From Flavobacteriales bacterium (lineage in GTDB: Bacteria > Bacteroidota > Bacteroidia > NS11-12g > UBA9320): a stretch of 64,000 nt of DNA. The notes under the pieces were generated by a model. That model searched no databases and was not told the DNA's origin. It was given only the letters and a program-made list of their open reading frames with translations. Shown here piece after piece: positions 36,216 to 44,293 of this stretch. Position numbers and translations under genes: made by a program. The stretch is taken from positions 496,001 through 560,000 of the forward strand of contig JACJZW010000001.1 of the NCBI GenBank assembly GCA_020635355.1, given 5' to 3'. Each line of letters begins with the position of its first letter. The first letter of the stretch is position 1.

Positions 36216-36218
36216 GAA

Positions 36219-36244
36219 GGAGGCCAAGTCGGTCTCCTTTTTTT
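36219..36244 (+). terminator. Terminator of tRNA-Gly
   Basis: GGAGGCC (36219-36225) pairs with GGTCTCC (36231-36237; one G-T pair) around the loop AAGTC, followed by seven or more T residues. A strong intrinsic terminator. Confidence 0.85.
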
Positions 36245-36278
36245 ATGCAGATGATGAAGGCATTTTGCCTACAACAAG

Positions 36279-36286
36279 TACTTTTG
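36279..36286 (+). promoter_or_regulatory. Candidate -7 box of tRNA-Leu
   Basis: TACTTTTG matches TAnnTTTG and ends 11 bases before tRNA-Leu. The nearest upstream TTTG (36264-36267) is only 11 bases away rather than about 19, so the -33 element is weak. A separate promoter is expected because a terminator follows tRNA-Gly. Confidence 0.45.
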
Positions 36287-36297
36287 CAACACCATCA

Positions 36298-36382
36298 GCC
36301 TCGGTGGTGGAATCGGTAGACACGCAGGACTTAAAATCCTGTTCCCATTGCGGGAGTGCGGGTTCAAGTCCCGCCCGGGGTA
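36298..36382 (+). tRNA. tRNA-Leu (TAA anticodon)
   Basis: A class II tRNA: acceptor GCCTCGG/CCGGGGT, D arm with GTGGAATCGGTAGACAC, anticodon arm CAGGA-CTTAAAA-TCCTG (anticodon TAA), long variable arm TTCCCATTGCGGGAG, T arm GCGGG-TTCAAGT-CCCGC, discriminator A. CCA is not encoded. Its 3' end (from GGTTCAAG) and terminator are copied twice downstream. Confidence 0.97.
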
Positions 36383-36390
36383 CAAGAAAA

Positions 36391-36418
36391 GCCAGCAATC
36401 ATCCGCTGGCTTTTTTTT
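36391..36418 (+). terminator. Terminator of tRNA-Leu
   Basis: GCCAGC (36391-36396) pairs with GCTGGC (36405-36410) around AATCATCC, followed by eight T residues. A nearly identical copy follows the tRNA-Leu fragment at 36597-36623. Confidence 0.85.
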
Positions 36419-36548
36419 ATTAACTTGGATGTTGCTTCAAAATCATCCAAGCCTCTTTGAATACTTTCAAATTATTCAATTTCCCGTGAGGAATCGAACA
36501 TTCATATTCTTTAAAATAGACCAAATATCAGATTGTCAAACAAGCGGG

Positions 36549-36588
36549 CCTGCCTGCCGGCAGGCAGGTTCAAGTCCCGCCCGGGGTA
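36549..36588 (+). repeat. Truncated tRNA-Leu 3' end with inserted palindrome (copy 1)
   Basis: The perfect 20-bp palindrome CCTGCCTGCCGGCAGGCAGG (36549-36568) is joined to GGTTCAAGTCCCGCCCGGGG plus TA, which is the T loop and acceptor 3' half of the intact tRNA-Leu. GCGGG before the palindrome also matches the tRNA T stem, so the palindrome appears to interrupt the T arm. The tRNA-type terminator follows. Confidence 0.85.
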
Positions 36589-36596
36589 CAAGAAAA

Positions 36597-36623
36597 GCCA
36601 GCTTTCATCCGCTGGCTTTTTTT
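36597..36623 (+). terminator. Copy of the tRNA-Leu terminator
   Basis: GCCAGC-TTTCATCC-GCTGGC plus a T run, differing from the terminator at 36391 only in the loop. It was evidently duplicated together with the tRNA 3' fragment. Confidence 0.75.
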
Positions 36624-36818
36624 ATATCCAATGAAAAGCATGTACGATCGAATATCTACTAAGCATGAACAATCAACGATCCTAAGCCACCTCAATTTTG
36701 GTAAATCCATTGTGGTGCTCACAGCGATTGATAGATTCTTTTGGCCGATAGAGTTCGTTGGGATAAAAAGTCGAACAGTGTATGTAGGACATATTTCATT
36801 GGATTGTACAATGCACTC

Positions 36819-37058
36819 ATGTTTTATGTTTATGCCATTCGTAGTCTAATTAAGAACTACATCTACGTAGGTTTAACGAAGGATGTTGAAGAAAGAATTC
36901 TTAGACATAACTCAGGATATGAGAAAACCACAAAGCCGTTCAGGCCTTTTGAACTAATACTCGTGGAAGAGGTACTCAATCGAGCGCAGGCAAGAACTCG
37001 CGAGAAGTATTGGAAATCAGGCATTGGCAAAGAAAGGCTACGGTGCGTAAACCATTGA
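36819..37058 (+). CDS. Small GIY-YIG nuclease-family protein (79 aa)
   Basis: From ATG 36819 the protein begins MFYVYAIRSLIKNYIYVGLT, which contains the GIY-YIG core in the form V-Y-A ... I-Y-V-G, followed by DVEERILRHNSGYEKTTKPF with the conserved Arg and His, and a late REKYWKSGIGKERL holding the metal-binding Glu. The size matches stand-alone UPF0213/YhbQ-like proteins, which are numerous in Bacteroidota and have no firm function. A longer upstream frame has no family resemblance. It sits between two copies of a tRNA-Leu fragment, which suggests a role as a mobile or homing-type nuclease rather than a house repair enzyme. Confidence 0.8.
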   Translation: MFYVYAIRSLIKNYIYVGLTKDVEERILRHNSGYEKTTKPFRPFELILVEEVLNRAQARTREKYWKSGIGKERLRCVNH

Positions 37059-37074
37059 TTCAACATTGTGCGGG

Positions 37075-37114
37075 CCTGCCTGCCGGCAGGCAGGTTCAAG
37101 TCCCGCCCGGGGTA
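37075..37114 (+). repeat. Truncated tRNA-Leu 3' end with inserted palindrome (copy 2)
   Basis: The same 20-bp palindrome (37075-37094) and tRNA-Leu tail as at 36549, preceded by GTGCGGG, which extends the match to the intact tRNA by two bases. After the tail the sequence differs and a different terminator follows. Confidence 0.85.
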
Positions 37115-37128
37115 CAATCAAATGAAAC

Positions 37129-37156
37129 GGCCAAGCTTTACTTGGCCTTCTTTTTT
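37129..37156 (+). terminator. Terminator after the second tRNA-Leu fragment
   Basis: GGCCAAG (37129-37135) and CTTGGCC (37141-37147) form a perfect 7-bp stem with loop CTTTA, followed by TTCTTTTTT. Confidence 0.8.
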
Positions 37157-37306
37157 GCGTGAGATTTGGCCCAAGCTCGCTTGAGAACGAATCGATGCAA
37201 AAAAGAAGCAATCCCGGAGGGATAGGAAGTTTCCTTTGCAGGATTACGTCGAATGGGACTCGCTGCAGGCAATTCCCGGTTTGTAGAGTGAGAGCAAATG
37301 CAGAGC

Positions 37307-37732
37307 AAGAGCAAATTCATAGAAAGTGATTGCCTCGTAAATCATTGCTCCGCTGCTGATTTACTCGCAATGACTTTTTTCATTCAATAGTGAACCTTTT
37401 CCAGTCCACCGGACAACTTTAAATTGGTAGCAGTTAGAGGATAGCAGATAGCAATCCATATTGACAACATTTTTCAATGTAGTTGCCTAACCCCCAACAG
37501 CTAGAAGCTAATAGCCAGTAGCTAAAGGCTTAATTATAAGCCCAGTCCACCAAGAAAAAGAGCAAATTCGGAGTGAAAGTGATTACCACGTAAATCATTG
37601 CTCCGCTGCTGATTTACTCGCAATGACGTTTTTCATTGAATAATGAACCTTTTCCAGTCCACCAGACAACCCCTTAAACCCTTGAACCCTTGAACTCTTG
37701 AACTCTTGAACATTTGAACATTTGAACTTTAG
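37307..37732. repeat. Repeat field without genes
   Basis: From 37157 to 37799 I find no credible gene. A segment of about 112 bases is duplicated at 37307-37418 and 37558-37671; it includes ATTGCTCCGCTGCTGATTTA, ACTCGCAATGAC and ACCTTTTCCAGTCCACC, differing at only a handful of positions. The inner part holds an inverted pair (GTAAATCATTGC and GATTTACTCGCAATGAC), so the transcript could fold. Between and after the copies lie TAGCAGATAGCA and TAGCTAATAGCCAG-type units (37431-37526) and CCTTGAACCCTTGAAC/CATTTGAACATTTGAAC units (37675-37732), which are the same words as in other gaps. Confidence 0.75.
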
Positions 37733-37799
37733 AGCAAACCAACCTCAAATCCCAATATATCCTACTTTGGTCAAAGATTTTCGTAATCAGATTTCCGTT

Positions 37800-40700
37800 C
37801 TATCGCAACAAGGTTACCGTACCGGAATAATCCCGTGTTTTGTTATCCATCCCCACGAAGGCAATGGTATAGAAATAGACGCCTTGCATGGCCAATTTAT
37901 CCTTTTTACCCAGGCGTCCATCCCAACCCATCTTGGGATCCTGCGTGCAAAAAATGAGGTGTCCGTATCGATCAAAAATCTTGAGTTCGTAGTTCCCATC
38001 ATGAAAATATTGGGGATCTTTCACGAAGTAATCCACCGGATTGAACACGTCGTTTCCTACCTCTGATTTGGGTCGGAATGCCGTAGGAACATAATTTACC
38101 GGTGGCACATCAAGGCATGTGGTGGATGATCTGCTGGTATCCATCTCGCCTTCGGCTACCACAACAAAACAGTTTAAGGTATCCGGATCGTACGAAATCA
38201 TTAGTTTTTCGGATATCCGCGTTCCATCCACACGCCTCATCAGTTTCAAAACCGGGTCATCCCCGTTTCGTTGATAAATGGCATAGGTTGACACCGGTGT
38301 CTTCCATTCAAAGTACGGATTCCAGTTGAGCTCCAGAAGGTGATTGTCCAACTTCTTGCTTTCAGGATAAATGGTTTGTCCCGATCTACCGGATTCTCCC
38401 AATGTGCGGCACTTGTCAAATCCACGTGCCGTGTAGAGATAGGAATGGTGATTAACATCTACAGATCCATCGGTAAAGTAATTTCCCCCTATTTCAAACA
38501 CCTCTACCTCCGTCCCGTTGGTTCGGGTGACTTCGTATTTGCTGAGTACGTTGTTGGATTCCAATTGTAAGCGAATCTGATTTTCAGGCGTTACACTCAC
38601 ATTCCGAACATGGGTTATACTGGAATTTCTCGGCAATTCAATGGATAACGATGCCGAATTACTCCTACTCTGCAACCCCTTTTCTTCATTGGCAATGAGG
38701 TAGTAGCTGTGTGTACCGGTACACGCCAGATTATCCAGATACGATGTTTTTGAACCATAGATTCGCTTGATCAACTTGAATTCCCCATTATCCGTCTTGC
38801 GATAAACCGCGTAATCGCGAATGGTTTCCCATCCCACATACTTGGTCCATTCCAGTAAAGGCAGGCCATCCTGATTTTTAGTAACGCTGAGAAAGACAGT
38901 ACAGTGAGCGTAAAACGAATCGGTTCTAAAATCACAGGCATCAACATGAGCCAAGCCGTAACACACCGTCGATTGATTGGGTTTCGCATTCTTATCGTTG
39001 ATGATTTGATCATCAGGCTTACCATTCTGGATTTCAACCCAATCGGCCTCATAACGATAAAGAACTGTTTTCACATAATCTGAGGTGGGCTTAATTGGAT
39101 GAATGTTTACGGAACCATTTTCCTGGACGGAGATCCGTTGAAGCAAAGCCGGTTCATTGGTTTTGACGCGTCTCAGATCAGTCACCTTGGTCAAACTCGA
39201 TTCACAACCAGCCTCATCGGTCACTTTTAAGGTAACGAACATGGAATCGATTTTTGGTACACGAAGCTTAAACAAAGAATCCGTCGATAATACCCCCGGA
39301 CCCAGGCCCTCCACATACCATTTTCGGGTTTCAACCGGAACATCCACCTCACTTTTATCGACTATGAACATGGTCTCTCCGGGACAGGGTGGGTTGTTTA
39401 GGTCAAAATGCACACGAGGAGGCTCAACCGCACGTAGGATTTTAGTGGCCGATGTAGTGCAGTAACTGTTACTCACCTTCAACCCAACCGTAAACTCTCC
39501 ACCGTTGAGATACATGTAACTTCCGGAAGATAACGTGCTATTCTCCTTCCCATCCCCATTCAAATCCCATGAAATTGATCGATTCAAGGCGCCAATAGCC
39601 TGATAATCCAACTGAAACGGAATACACGCCTCCGTTGTACTTAGTCCTATAATGGCTTTGGGAGCCGGATAAACCCGGATGGGATCGGACAGAACGGCAT
39701 TGGTACATCCTTGCTTATCTACCAAGATCGCCTTGGGCTGATATTCCTGAAGTTGCTCACCAAAGGCCTGATAAGTATGCCATTCGTTTAGATTATTTCC
39801 CAACGGACTGCCGTCTCCGTAATCGATAAACAATTTAACAATGTTGGAAGTCGTGCCGGTAAACTGCACGTCCATAGGTTCACAACCGGAAGTTTCAGAA
39901 ACCTTAAAATCAATGGCAGGCCCATCAATGGTAATAAGGTTCTTTCGGGATTTCAAATCGGTACAACCGATCTTCGAAATGACTCTCAAGGAAACCGTTA
40001 ACGGCTTATCCTTTCCGGTATTTTCCCGATAAATATGCGTGATTTCCGATTGTGTGCTGCGCACAAAATCACCATCACCAAAATACCATATGAAGGTGTC
40101 GGCCTGCGTGGTCTTCGCCGAAAACTGAGCGATGGCCGGAGCACAGTAGAAATAATCCTTGGACACATTAAAATCAGCTGAAAGTTGTTGAACCTCAAAT
40201 ACCCTGGAGAAGGTATCCGTACAAAAGTTCTGTTTACCGGTTATGATATTGAGGGTGAACACCCCAGACTCATTAAAGGTGATATCGCCATATTTAGCCG
40301 AAGGATCCGTCATCGTCGAATTGCCTGAAGGAGTAATGGTGTAACTATAGTTATCGGCGAATCCATCCGTAAAATTTTCAAATTCAATGGATTGCCCCAA
40401 ACATGCCTCATAGCTTTCGAAAAAATAATCCGGATCAGTCCCCACATGCACCACCGAAGATTGAACGGTGGTTTCACATCCAAGTTTGTTAGTTACCGTT
40501 AGGGTAAGCACATAATCTCCATTCGAGTTAAACACGAATTGTGGCCTGGCCGTTGATCCTCCGGAAACCTGTACACCCGTATGTGGTTCGACAGACCATC
40601 GGTACGATAGCTCCTCATCTATACCGGAAGGGATATAATTGGTACACTTAGCGGTTGGCTTGAGTGGTATATTGCGGCATAACCGATTGGAGTTCATGAT

Positions 40701-42638
40701 AATTTCCGCTGAAATCCCATTGACCCGAATCACATCGTGCCGGGCTTTGGAGGTTCCGCACTTACCTAAAATGGAAATCGACAGATCCACATCATAGAGT
40801 CCGGGTTTGTTCAGAATCGGAACACAATTTTCTGTCCTGTAATTTGTGTAGTACCCATCTCCAAAAATTTCCCATGTATACCAATAATCGGCTTTGGGTT
40901 GCGGTTTCGAAATGATGGGCACGGGCTCACCGGCGCATACCGACGGAGAAAGCACCTCAAAATCAGCTTGCGGTTTAATTACCCGAAAGGCATCTTCAAA
41001 ACGAGCCTCACCGGTACATCCTGAATCATTCCAAACACGCATCAACACATCATAGCTTCCATTTTGTGTCGCTTTAAAACGAGGAGCCTTGGTGGTAAAG
41101 GAGTCGAGAACAACGGCACTACCTGTTTTGTATATCCACCATTTCACGTGATCGGCCGACCGGTAGCTTGATTCCAGTGTGGTCGACAAAAGTTGAACTT
41201 CCTGATTCAAACAGGCATTTTCCGGTGTTGCTGAAAAAGCCGGTTCAATATCATTTACCCTCAAATATTTTTCCAGTTGGATGGTATCGCTACACCCATT
41301 CAGATGTGTTCCAATCAGCGTAACGTCGTAAAAGCCTTTGGATTTAACGGTTAATTCCAAGGAATCACCTATGCTTCTGTGTACCACTACTTTCTGTTGA
41401 TTGGACACGATCCAATCGTAGGTAACTTTTCCGGATTCGGAGCTTTTCGATGCGCCAAAAAGCAACGCATTTAACGGGGCAATGCAGTCGTAATGCCGAT
41501 TGGATTGAACCTCTACATTGACATTCTCAACGCGAACAAGATCCTTCGAACTAACTTCGGATACACATTGACCATTCACCTGGGAGGCGGAGAAGGAGTA
41601 GGTTCCGGGCAGACTCAATTTCAATAAACGAGAAGTGGGTGATACCGAATCGGACAAAACAGTTCCCAAATCCCACTGAACCGGTTCTGTTCCGGATGTT
41701 CCAACCACATCAAGCTGAACCATTTGTGGTGCGCACGCAAAGGTGTCGGAAATCTGAAATTGCAAAAGGGCCGGCTTTTGAACCAACATGGGTTTGGAAG
41801 TGGTGTAGTCATACGAACATCCATTCTGTTGATGCAGCTGAAAGATGGGATAGTACTTACCGGCTTCAGGATAAAATACAGATGACGGCAAGAGTTGAGT
41901 GCTTCGGGTATTGGTGGCACCTGGAAATGTCCAAACAAAGGAATCCGTACCAGATAGATCCGGGTTCGTGTTCAGCCGATATTGCACAGCCGAATTTTCA
42001 CATACCGTTGGTGTATCTAGTAAAATCTTCAAATTGGGCTTTGATCCTACGTTTGCAAGATTCAGAAAGGTTTCTGTTCTACGGCATCCTGCGGAATCCT
42101 CAACGATGATCATCACATCCTGTGGGCCAACCGATCGAAACCCCACTTGAATCGAATCATCATGACTCGAAATGATTTGTCCGCCAACTCCCCAGGTTCG
42201 GGTTTTCGCATCCTTGGTTAAGTCTCTCAGCACAACCTGATCATCGACACCACACACATGAGTTTTGGAAATGGAAATAGTGGGTTTAGGCAGAGGAAGA
42301 ACTTTCACAATATTTGATTCCGTTCGTGTGCATAGGATGGTATTGCCCTGTTTCAAGCTGATGGTCAAACTCACACCTCCGGCCGATGACTGAATGAATT
42401 CATACATGGAGTCGGCCGGAACAGCGCCTAGTCCAAAATCCCAAAGAATGGCCGTATTCTCAGGAACATGGCTCAGATTAAACCGAAAAATCCCGGGAGA
42501 ACACGCCCGATTGGTATCCACCGATATGTCCAGTTGATCGCATGCAGTACCGGTTTGACCATTGACCCAATTGGGTGTAAAGAAGACCAGGAACCAACCG
42601 ATAAAATGGAGAATGTAAGCTGGTCGATTTTGGTTCAT
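37800..42638 (-). CDS. Giant PKD-domain surface protein with T9SS type B sorting domain
   Basis: At 1612 residues this is the largest gene in the window. After a signal peptide (about residues 1-28) come roughly a dozen Ig-like PKD domains, recognisable by W-x-F/G-D-G or W-D-L/F-G cores (LWDFGLGAVPADS, WYFGDGDFVRS, SWDLNGDGKENS) and repeated cysteine pairs, then fibronectin-like segments at about 1240-1510. The last 95 residues are the gliding-motility-associated (type B) C-terminal domain: VPTAFRPKSEVGNDVFNP, then ELKIFDRYGHLIF, GWDG and GVYFYTIAFVG. Proteins of this build are adhesins or matrix components secreted by T9SS. The binding partner is unknown. Confidence 0.9.
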   Translation of the reverse strand: MNQNRPAYILHFIGWFLVFFTPNWVNGQTGTACDQLDISVDTNRACSPGIFRFNLSHVPENTAILWDFGLGAVPADSMYEFIQSSAGGVSLTISLKQGNTILCTRTESNIVKVLPLPKPTISISKTHVCGVDDQVVLRDLTKDAKTRTWGVGGQIISSHDDSIQVGFRSVGPQDVMIIVEDSAGCRRTETFLNLANVGSKPNLKILLDTPTVCENSAVQYRLNTNPDLSGTDSFVWTFPGATNTRSTQLLPSSVFYPEAGKYYPIFQLHQQNGCSYDYTTSKPMLVQKPALLQFQISDTFACAPQMVQLDVVGTSGTEPVQWDLGTVLSDSVSPTSRLLKLSLPGTYSFSASQVNGQCVSEVSSKDLVRVENVNVEVQSNRHYDCIAPLNALLFGASKSSESGKVTYDWIVSNQQKVVVHRSIGDSLELTVKSKGFYDVTLIGTHLNGCSDTIQLEKYLRVNDIEPAFSATPENACLNQEVQLLSTTLESSYRSADHVKWWIYKTGSAVVLDSFTTKAPRFKATQNGSYDVLMRVWNDSGCTGEARFEDAFRVIKPQADFEVLSPSVCAGEPVPIISKPQPKADYWYTWEIFGDGYYTNYRTENCVPILNKPGLYDVDLSISILGKCGTSKARHDVIRVNGISAEIIMNSNRLCRNIPLKPTAKCTNYIPSGIDEELSYRWSVEPHTGVQVSGGSTARPQFVFNSNGDYVLTLTVTNKLGCETTVQSSVVHVGTDPDYFFESYEACLGQSIEFENFTDGFADNYSYTITPSGNSTMTDPSAKYGDITFNESGVFTLNIITGKQNFCTDTFSRVFEVQQLSADFNVSKDYFYCAPAIAQFSAKTTQADTFIWYFGDGDFVRSTQSEITHIYRENTGKDKPLTVSLRVISKIGCTDLKSRKNLITIDGPAIDFKVSETSGCEPMDVQFTGTTSNIVKLFIDYGDGSPLGNNLNEWHTYQAFGEQLQEYQPKAILVDKQGCTNAVLSDPIRVYPAPKAIIGLSTTEACIPFQLDYQAIGALNRSISWDLNGDGKENSTLSSGSYMYLNGGEFTVGLKVSNSYCTTSATKILRAVEPPRVHFDLNNPPCPGETMFIVDKSEVDVPVETRKWYVEGLGPGVLSTDSLFKLRVPKIDSMFVTLKVTDEAGCESSLTKVTDLRRVKTNEPALLQRISVQENGSVNIHPIKPTSDYVKTVLYRYEADWVEIQNGKPDDQIINDKNAKPNQSTVCYGLAHVDACDFRTDSFYAHCTVFLSVTKNQDGLPLLEWTKYVGWETIRDYAVYRKTDNGEFKLIKRIYGSKTSYLDNLACTGTHSYYLIANEEKGLQSRSNSASLSIELPRNSSITHVRNVSVTPENQIRLQLESNNVLSKYEVTRTNGTEVEVFEIGGNYFTDGSVDVNHHSYLYTARGFDKCRTLGESGRSGQTIYPESKKLDNHLLELNWNPYFEWKTPVSTYAIYQRNGDDPVLKLMRRVDGTRISEKLMISYDPDTLNCFVVVAEGEMDTSRSSTTCLDVPPVNYVPTAFRPKSEVGNDVFNPVDYFVKDPQYFHDGNYELKIFDRYGHLIFCTQDPKMGWDGRLGKKDKLAMQGVYFYTIAFVGMDNKTRDYSGTVTLLR

Positions 42639-42734
42639 TGGGTCAGGGTTCTGTCATTGACAGACCGATTGAACCTTAATATCGTTGCATTCGAAACTAA
42701 AATCGAATAACGAAGAGCAAATAATATGTGTCTG

Positions 42735-42780
<46 letters not shown>

Positions 42781-42804
42781 TGCTGAGGGATGAGCAATTC
42801 TCAT

Positions 42805-43569
42805 TTACTTCACCTTAGCCTGCTCCCAAACCTCATCCATCTCCTCCAGAGACATGTCCGTTAGTTTTCGATCTTGCTTTCTGGCGTATGTTTCAATGGC
42901 TTCAAATCGCTTTTTGAACTTGCGATTGGTGGATTCCAGGGCATCGTCCGGGTTGATGTTCATCCATCTGGCCACGTTCACCAGCGAAAACAACAGATCG
43001 CCAAATTCCTTCTCCTTTTCAGCGCCTTCTGCCTCATTAAATTCCTGTAACTCCTCCTCCACTTTATCCCAGACATACGACTTCTCCGGCCAATCAAATC
43101 CAACCTGGGCTGCTTTTTCCTGCATGCGCATGGCCTTTACCAAACTCGGCATGGACGTGGGAACACCTGAGAGAACCGACTTCTCCCCTTTGTGCTCCTG
43201 TTGCTTAATTTGCTCCCAATTTCGCTTTACCGTTTCGGGATCATTCGCCTCTACATCACCGTAAATGTGCGGATGGCGGCGTATGAGTTTTTCACAAATC
43301 CCATTCAGCACATCACTGATGTCAAAGGAATTGGTTTCACTCGCTATTTTGGAATAAAACACCAGATGAAGTGCCAGGTCACCCAGCTCCTTGCGAATCT
43401 CATCCATATCGTTCGCCAGAATGGCATCGGACAATTCGTAGGTCTCCTCAATGGTGAGGTGACGGATACTTTCAATGGTTTGTTCCCGATCCCACGGGCA
43501 TTTTGCCCGGAGATCATCCATAATCGTTAACAATCGTTCAAAGGCAACGAGACGTGGGTCGTCAATCAT
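42805..43569 (-). CDS. mazG: Nucleoside triphosphate pyrophosphohydrolase MazG
   Basis: MazG hydrolyses (d)NTPs to monophosphate and pyrophosphate and helps clean up aberrant nucleotides. The 254-residue protein has both MazG domains: N-terminal CPWDREQTIESIRHLTIEETYE with the metal-binding E-E-x-x-E and D pattern (EIRKELGDLALHLVFYSKIA), and a C-terminal copy with KVEEELQEFNEAEG...KEKEFGDLLFSLVNVARW. The length is standard. It begins three bases after the response-regulator stop on the same strand and is probably transcribed with the two-component genes. Confidence 0.94.
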   Translation of the reverse strand: MIDDPRLVAFERLLTIMDDLRAKCPWDREQTIESIRHLTIEETYELSDAILANDMDEIRKELGDLALHLVFYSKIASETNSFDISDVLNGICEKLIRRHPHIYGDVEANDPETVKRNWEQIKQQEHKGEKSVLSGVPTSMPSLVKAMRMQEKAAQVGFDWPEKSYVWDKVEEELQEFNEAEGAEKEKEFGDLLFSLVNVARWMNINPDDALESTNRKFKKRFEAIETYARKQDRKLTDMSLEEMDEVWEQAKVK

Positions 43570-43572
43570 GCC

Positions 43573-44283
43573 TCAAAGAACGTTGTTACCCTTCATTTTT
43601 TCCATGAAGGTTTCCTTGAAGTTTTTCCCGATAGGAAGTTTTTTACCATCAACCTCTACCTCAGAGGTATTATAGGTTTCGATGTGTTTTAAACCAACGA
43701 TGAAGGATCGATGAATCCGACAAAATTTATCAGCTGGTAACTTGCGTTCCATGTTCTTCATGGTTTGTAAGGTTACAATACGCTTCTCTGGAATGAAGAT
43801 CTTGACGTAATCTGCGAATGCCTCCACGTACTTGATTTCGTCATAGCTGATCTTGATCAGTTTTTGGTTAGCCTTTACGAAGATGTGCTCATCCTCCAAC
43901 TCGGATTTGTCTGCTTCGTCGCCATGCTTAATTTGAAAATACTCACGTGCCTTGGAGATCGCCCTGTCAAATCGCTCCAGTGAAATAGGCTTCAACAGGT
44001 AGTCAATGGCATCCAGTTCAAATCCTTCAATAGCGTATTCGGCATAGGCCGTTGTGAATACCAGCAACGGCGGATTTTCCAGGGTACGAACAAATTCAAT
44101 CCCCGTGATCTCCGGCATTTGTATATCAATGAACATCAGATCCACATGTTGATTACGAAGAATTTCCGCGGCCTGAATGGCGTTGGTACATCGTGCGACC
44201 AATTCAAGATCCGAATAGGATTTTAGGTGGGTTTCCAGGACGTCTAGCGCCAGGGGTTCGTCGTCAACAATCAAACATTTCAT
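43573..44283 (-). CDS. LytTR-family response regulator
   Basis: The receiver domain (1-120) has the acidic pair in CLIVDDEPLALDVL, the phosphoacceptor Asp in LMFIDIQMPEITG and the conserved Lys in LKPISLERF. The C-terminal LytTR DNA-binding domain (about 135-232) shows IFVKANQKLIKISYDEIKYVEA and FCRIHRSFIVGLKHI. It would be phosphorylated by the sensor kinase encoded ten bases upstream and bind direct-repeat operators. Targets are not evident; this LytS/LytR-type pair is common in Bacteroidota in many copies. Confidence 0.93.
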   Translation of the reverse strand: MKCLIVDDEPLALDVLETHLKSYSDLELVARCTNAIQAAEILRNQHVDLMFIDIQMPEITGIEFVRTLENPPLLVFTTAYAEYAIEGFELDAIDYLLKPISLERFDRAISKAREYFQIKHGDEADKSELEDEHIFVKANQKLIKISYDEIKYVEAFADYVKIFIPEKRIVTLQTMKNMERKLPADKFCRIHRSFIVGLKHIETYNTSEVEVDGKKLPIGKNFKETFMEKMKGNNVL

Positions 44284-44293
44284 AAGTCTATTT

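Larger units (their letters stand above)
36549..37114 (+). mobile_element. Putative small unit: palindrome/tRNA tail repeats flanking a GIY-YIG gene
   Basis: Two identical 40-base direct repeats (palindrome plus tRNA-Leu tail) at 36549-36588 and 37075-37114, 526 bases apart, enclose one small GIY-YIG nuclease gene. The direct repeats and a nuclease resemble an element that targets tRNA ends. No integrase is present, and mobility is inferred from this layout only. Confidence 0.4.

Noticed and set aside
36348..36662. 104-codon plus-strand frame crossing the tRNA region
   Set aside because: It reads through the tRNA-Leu 3' end, its terminator and the palindrome repeat, so it cannot be a real protein gene.
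36631..36849. 72-codon plus-strand frame before the GIY-YIG gene
   Set aside because: No family resemblance, weak start, and it overlaps the better-supported GIY-YIG start.
37138..37320. 60-codon minus-strand frame in the repeat field
   Set aside because: It overlaps a terminator and repeat sequence and has no protein-like conservation features.
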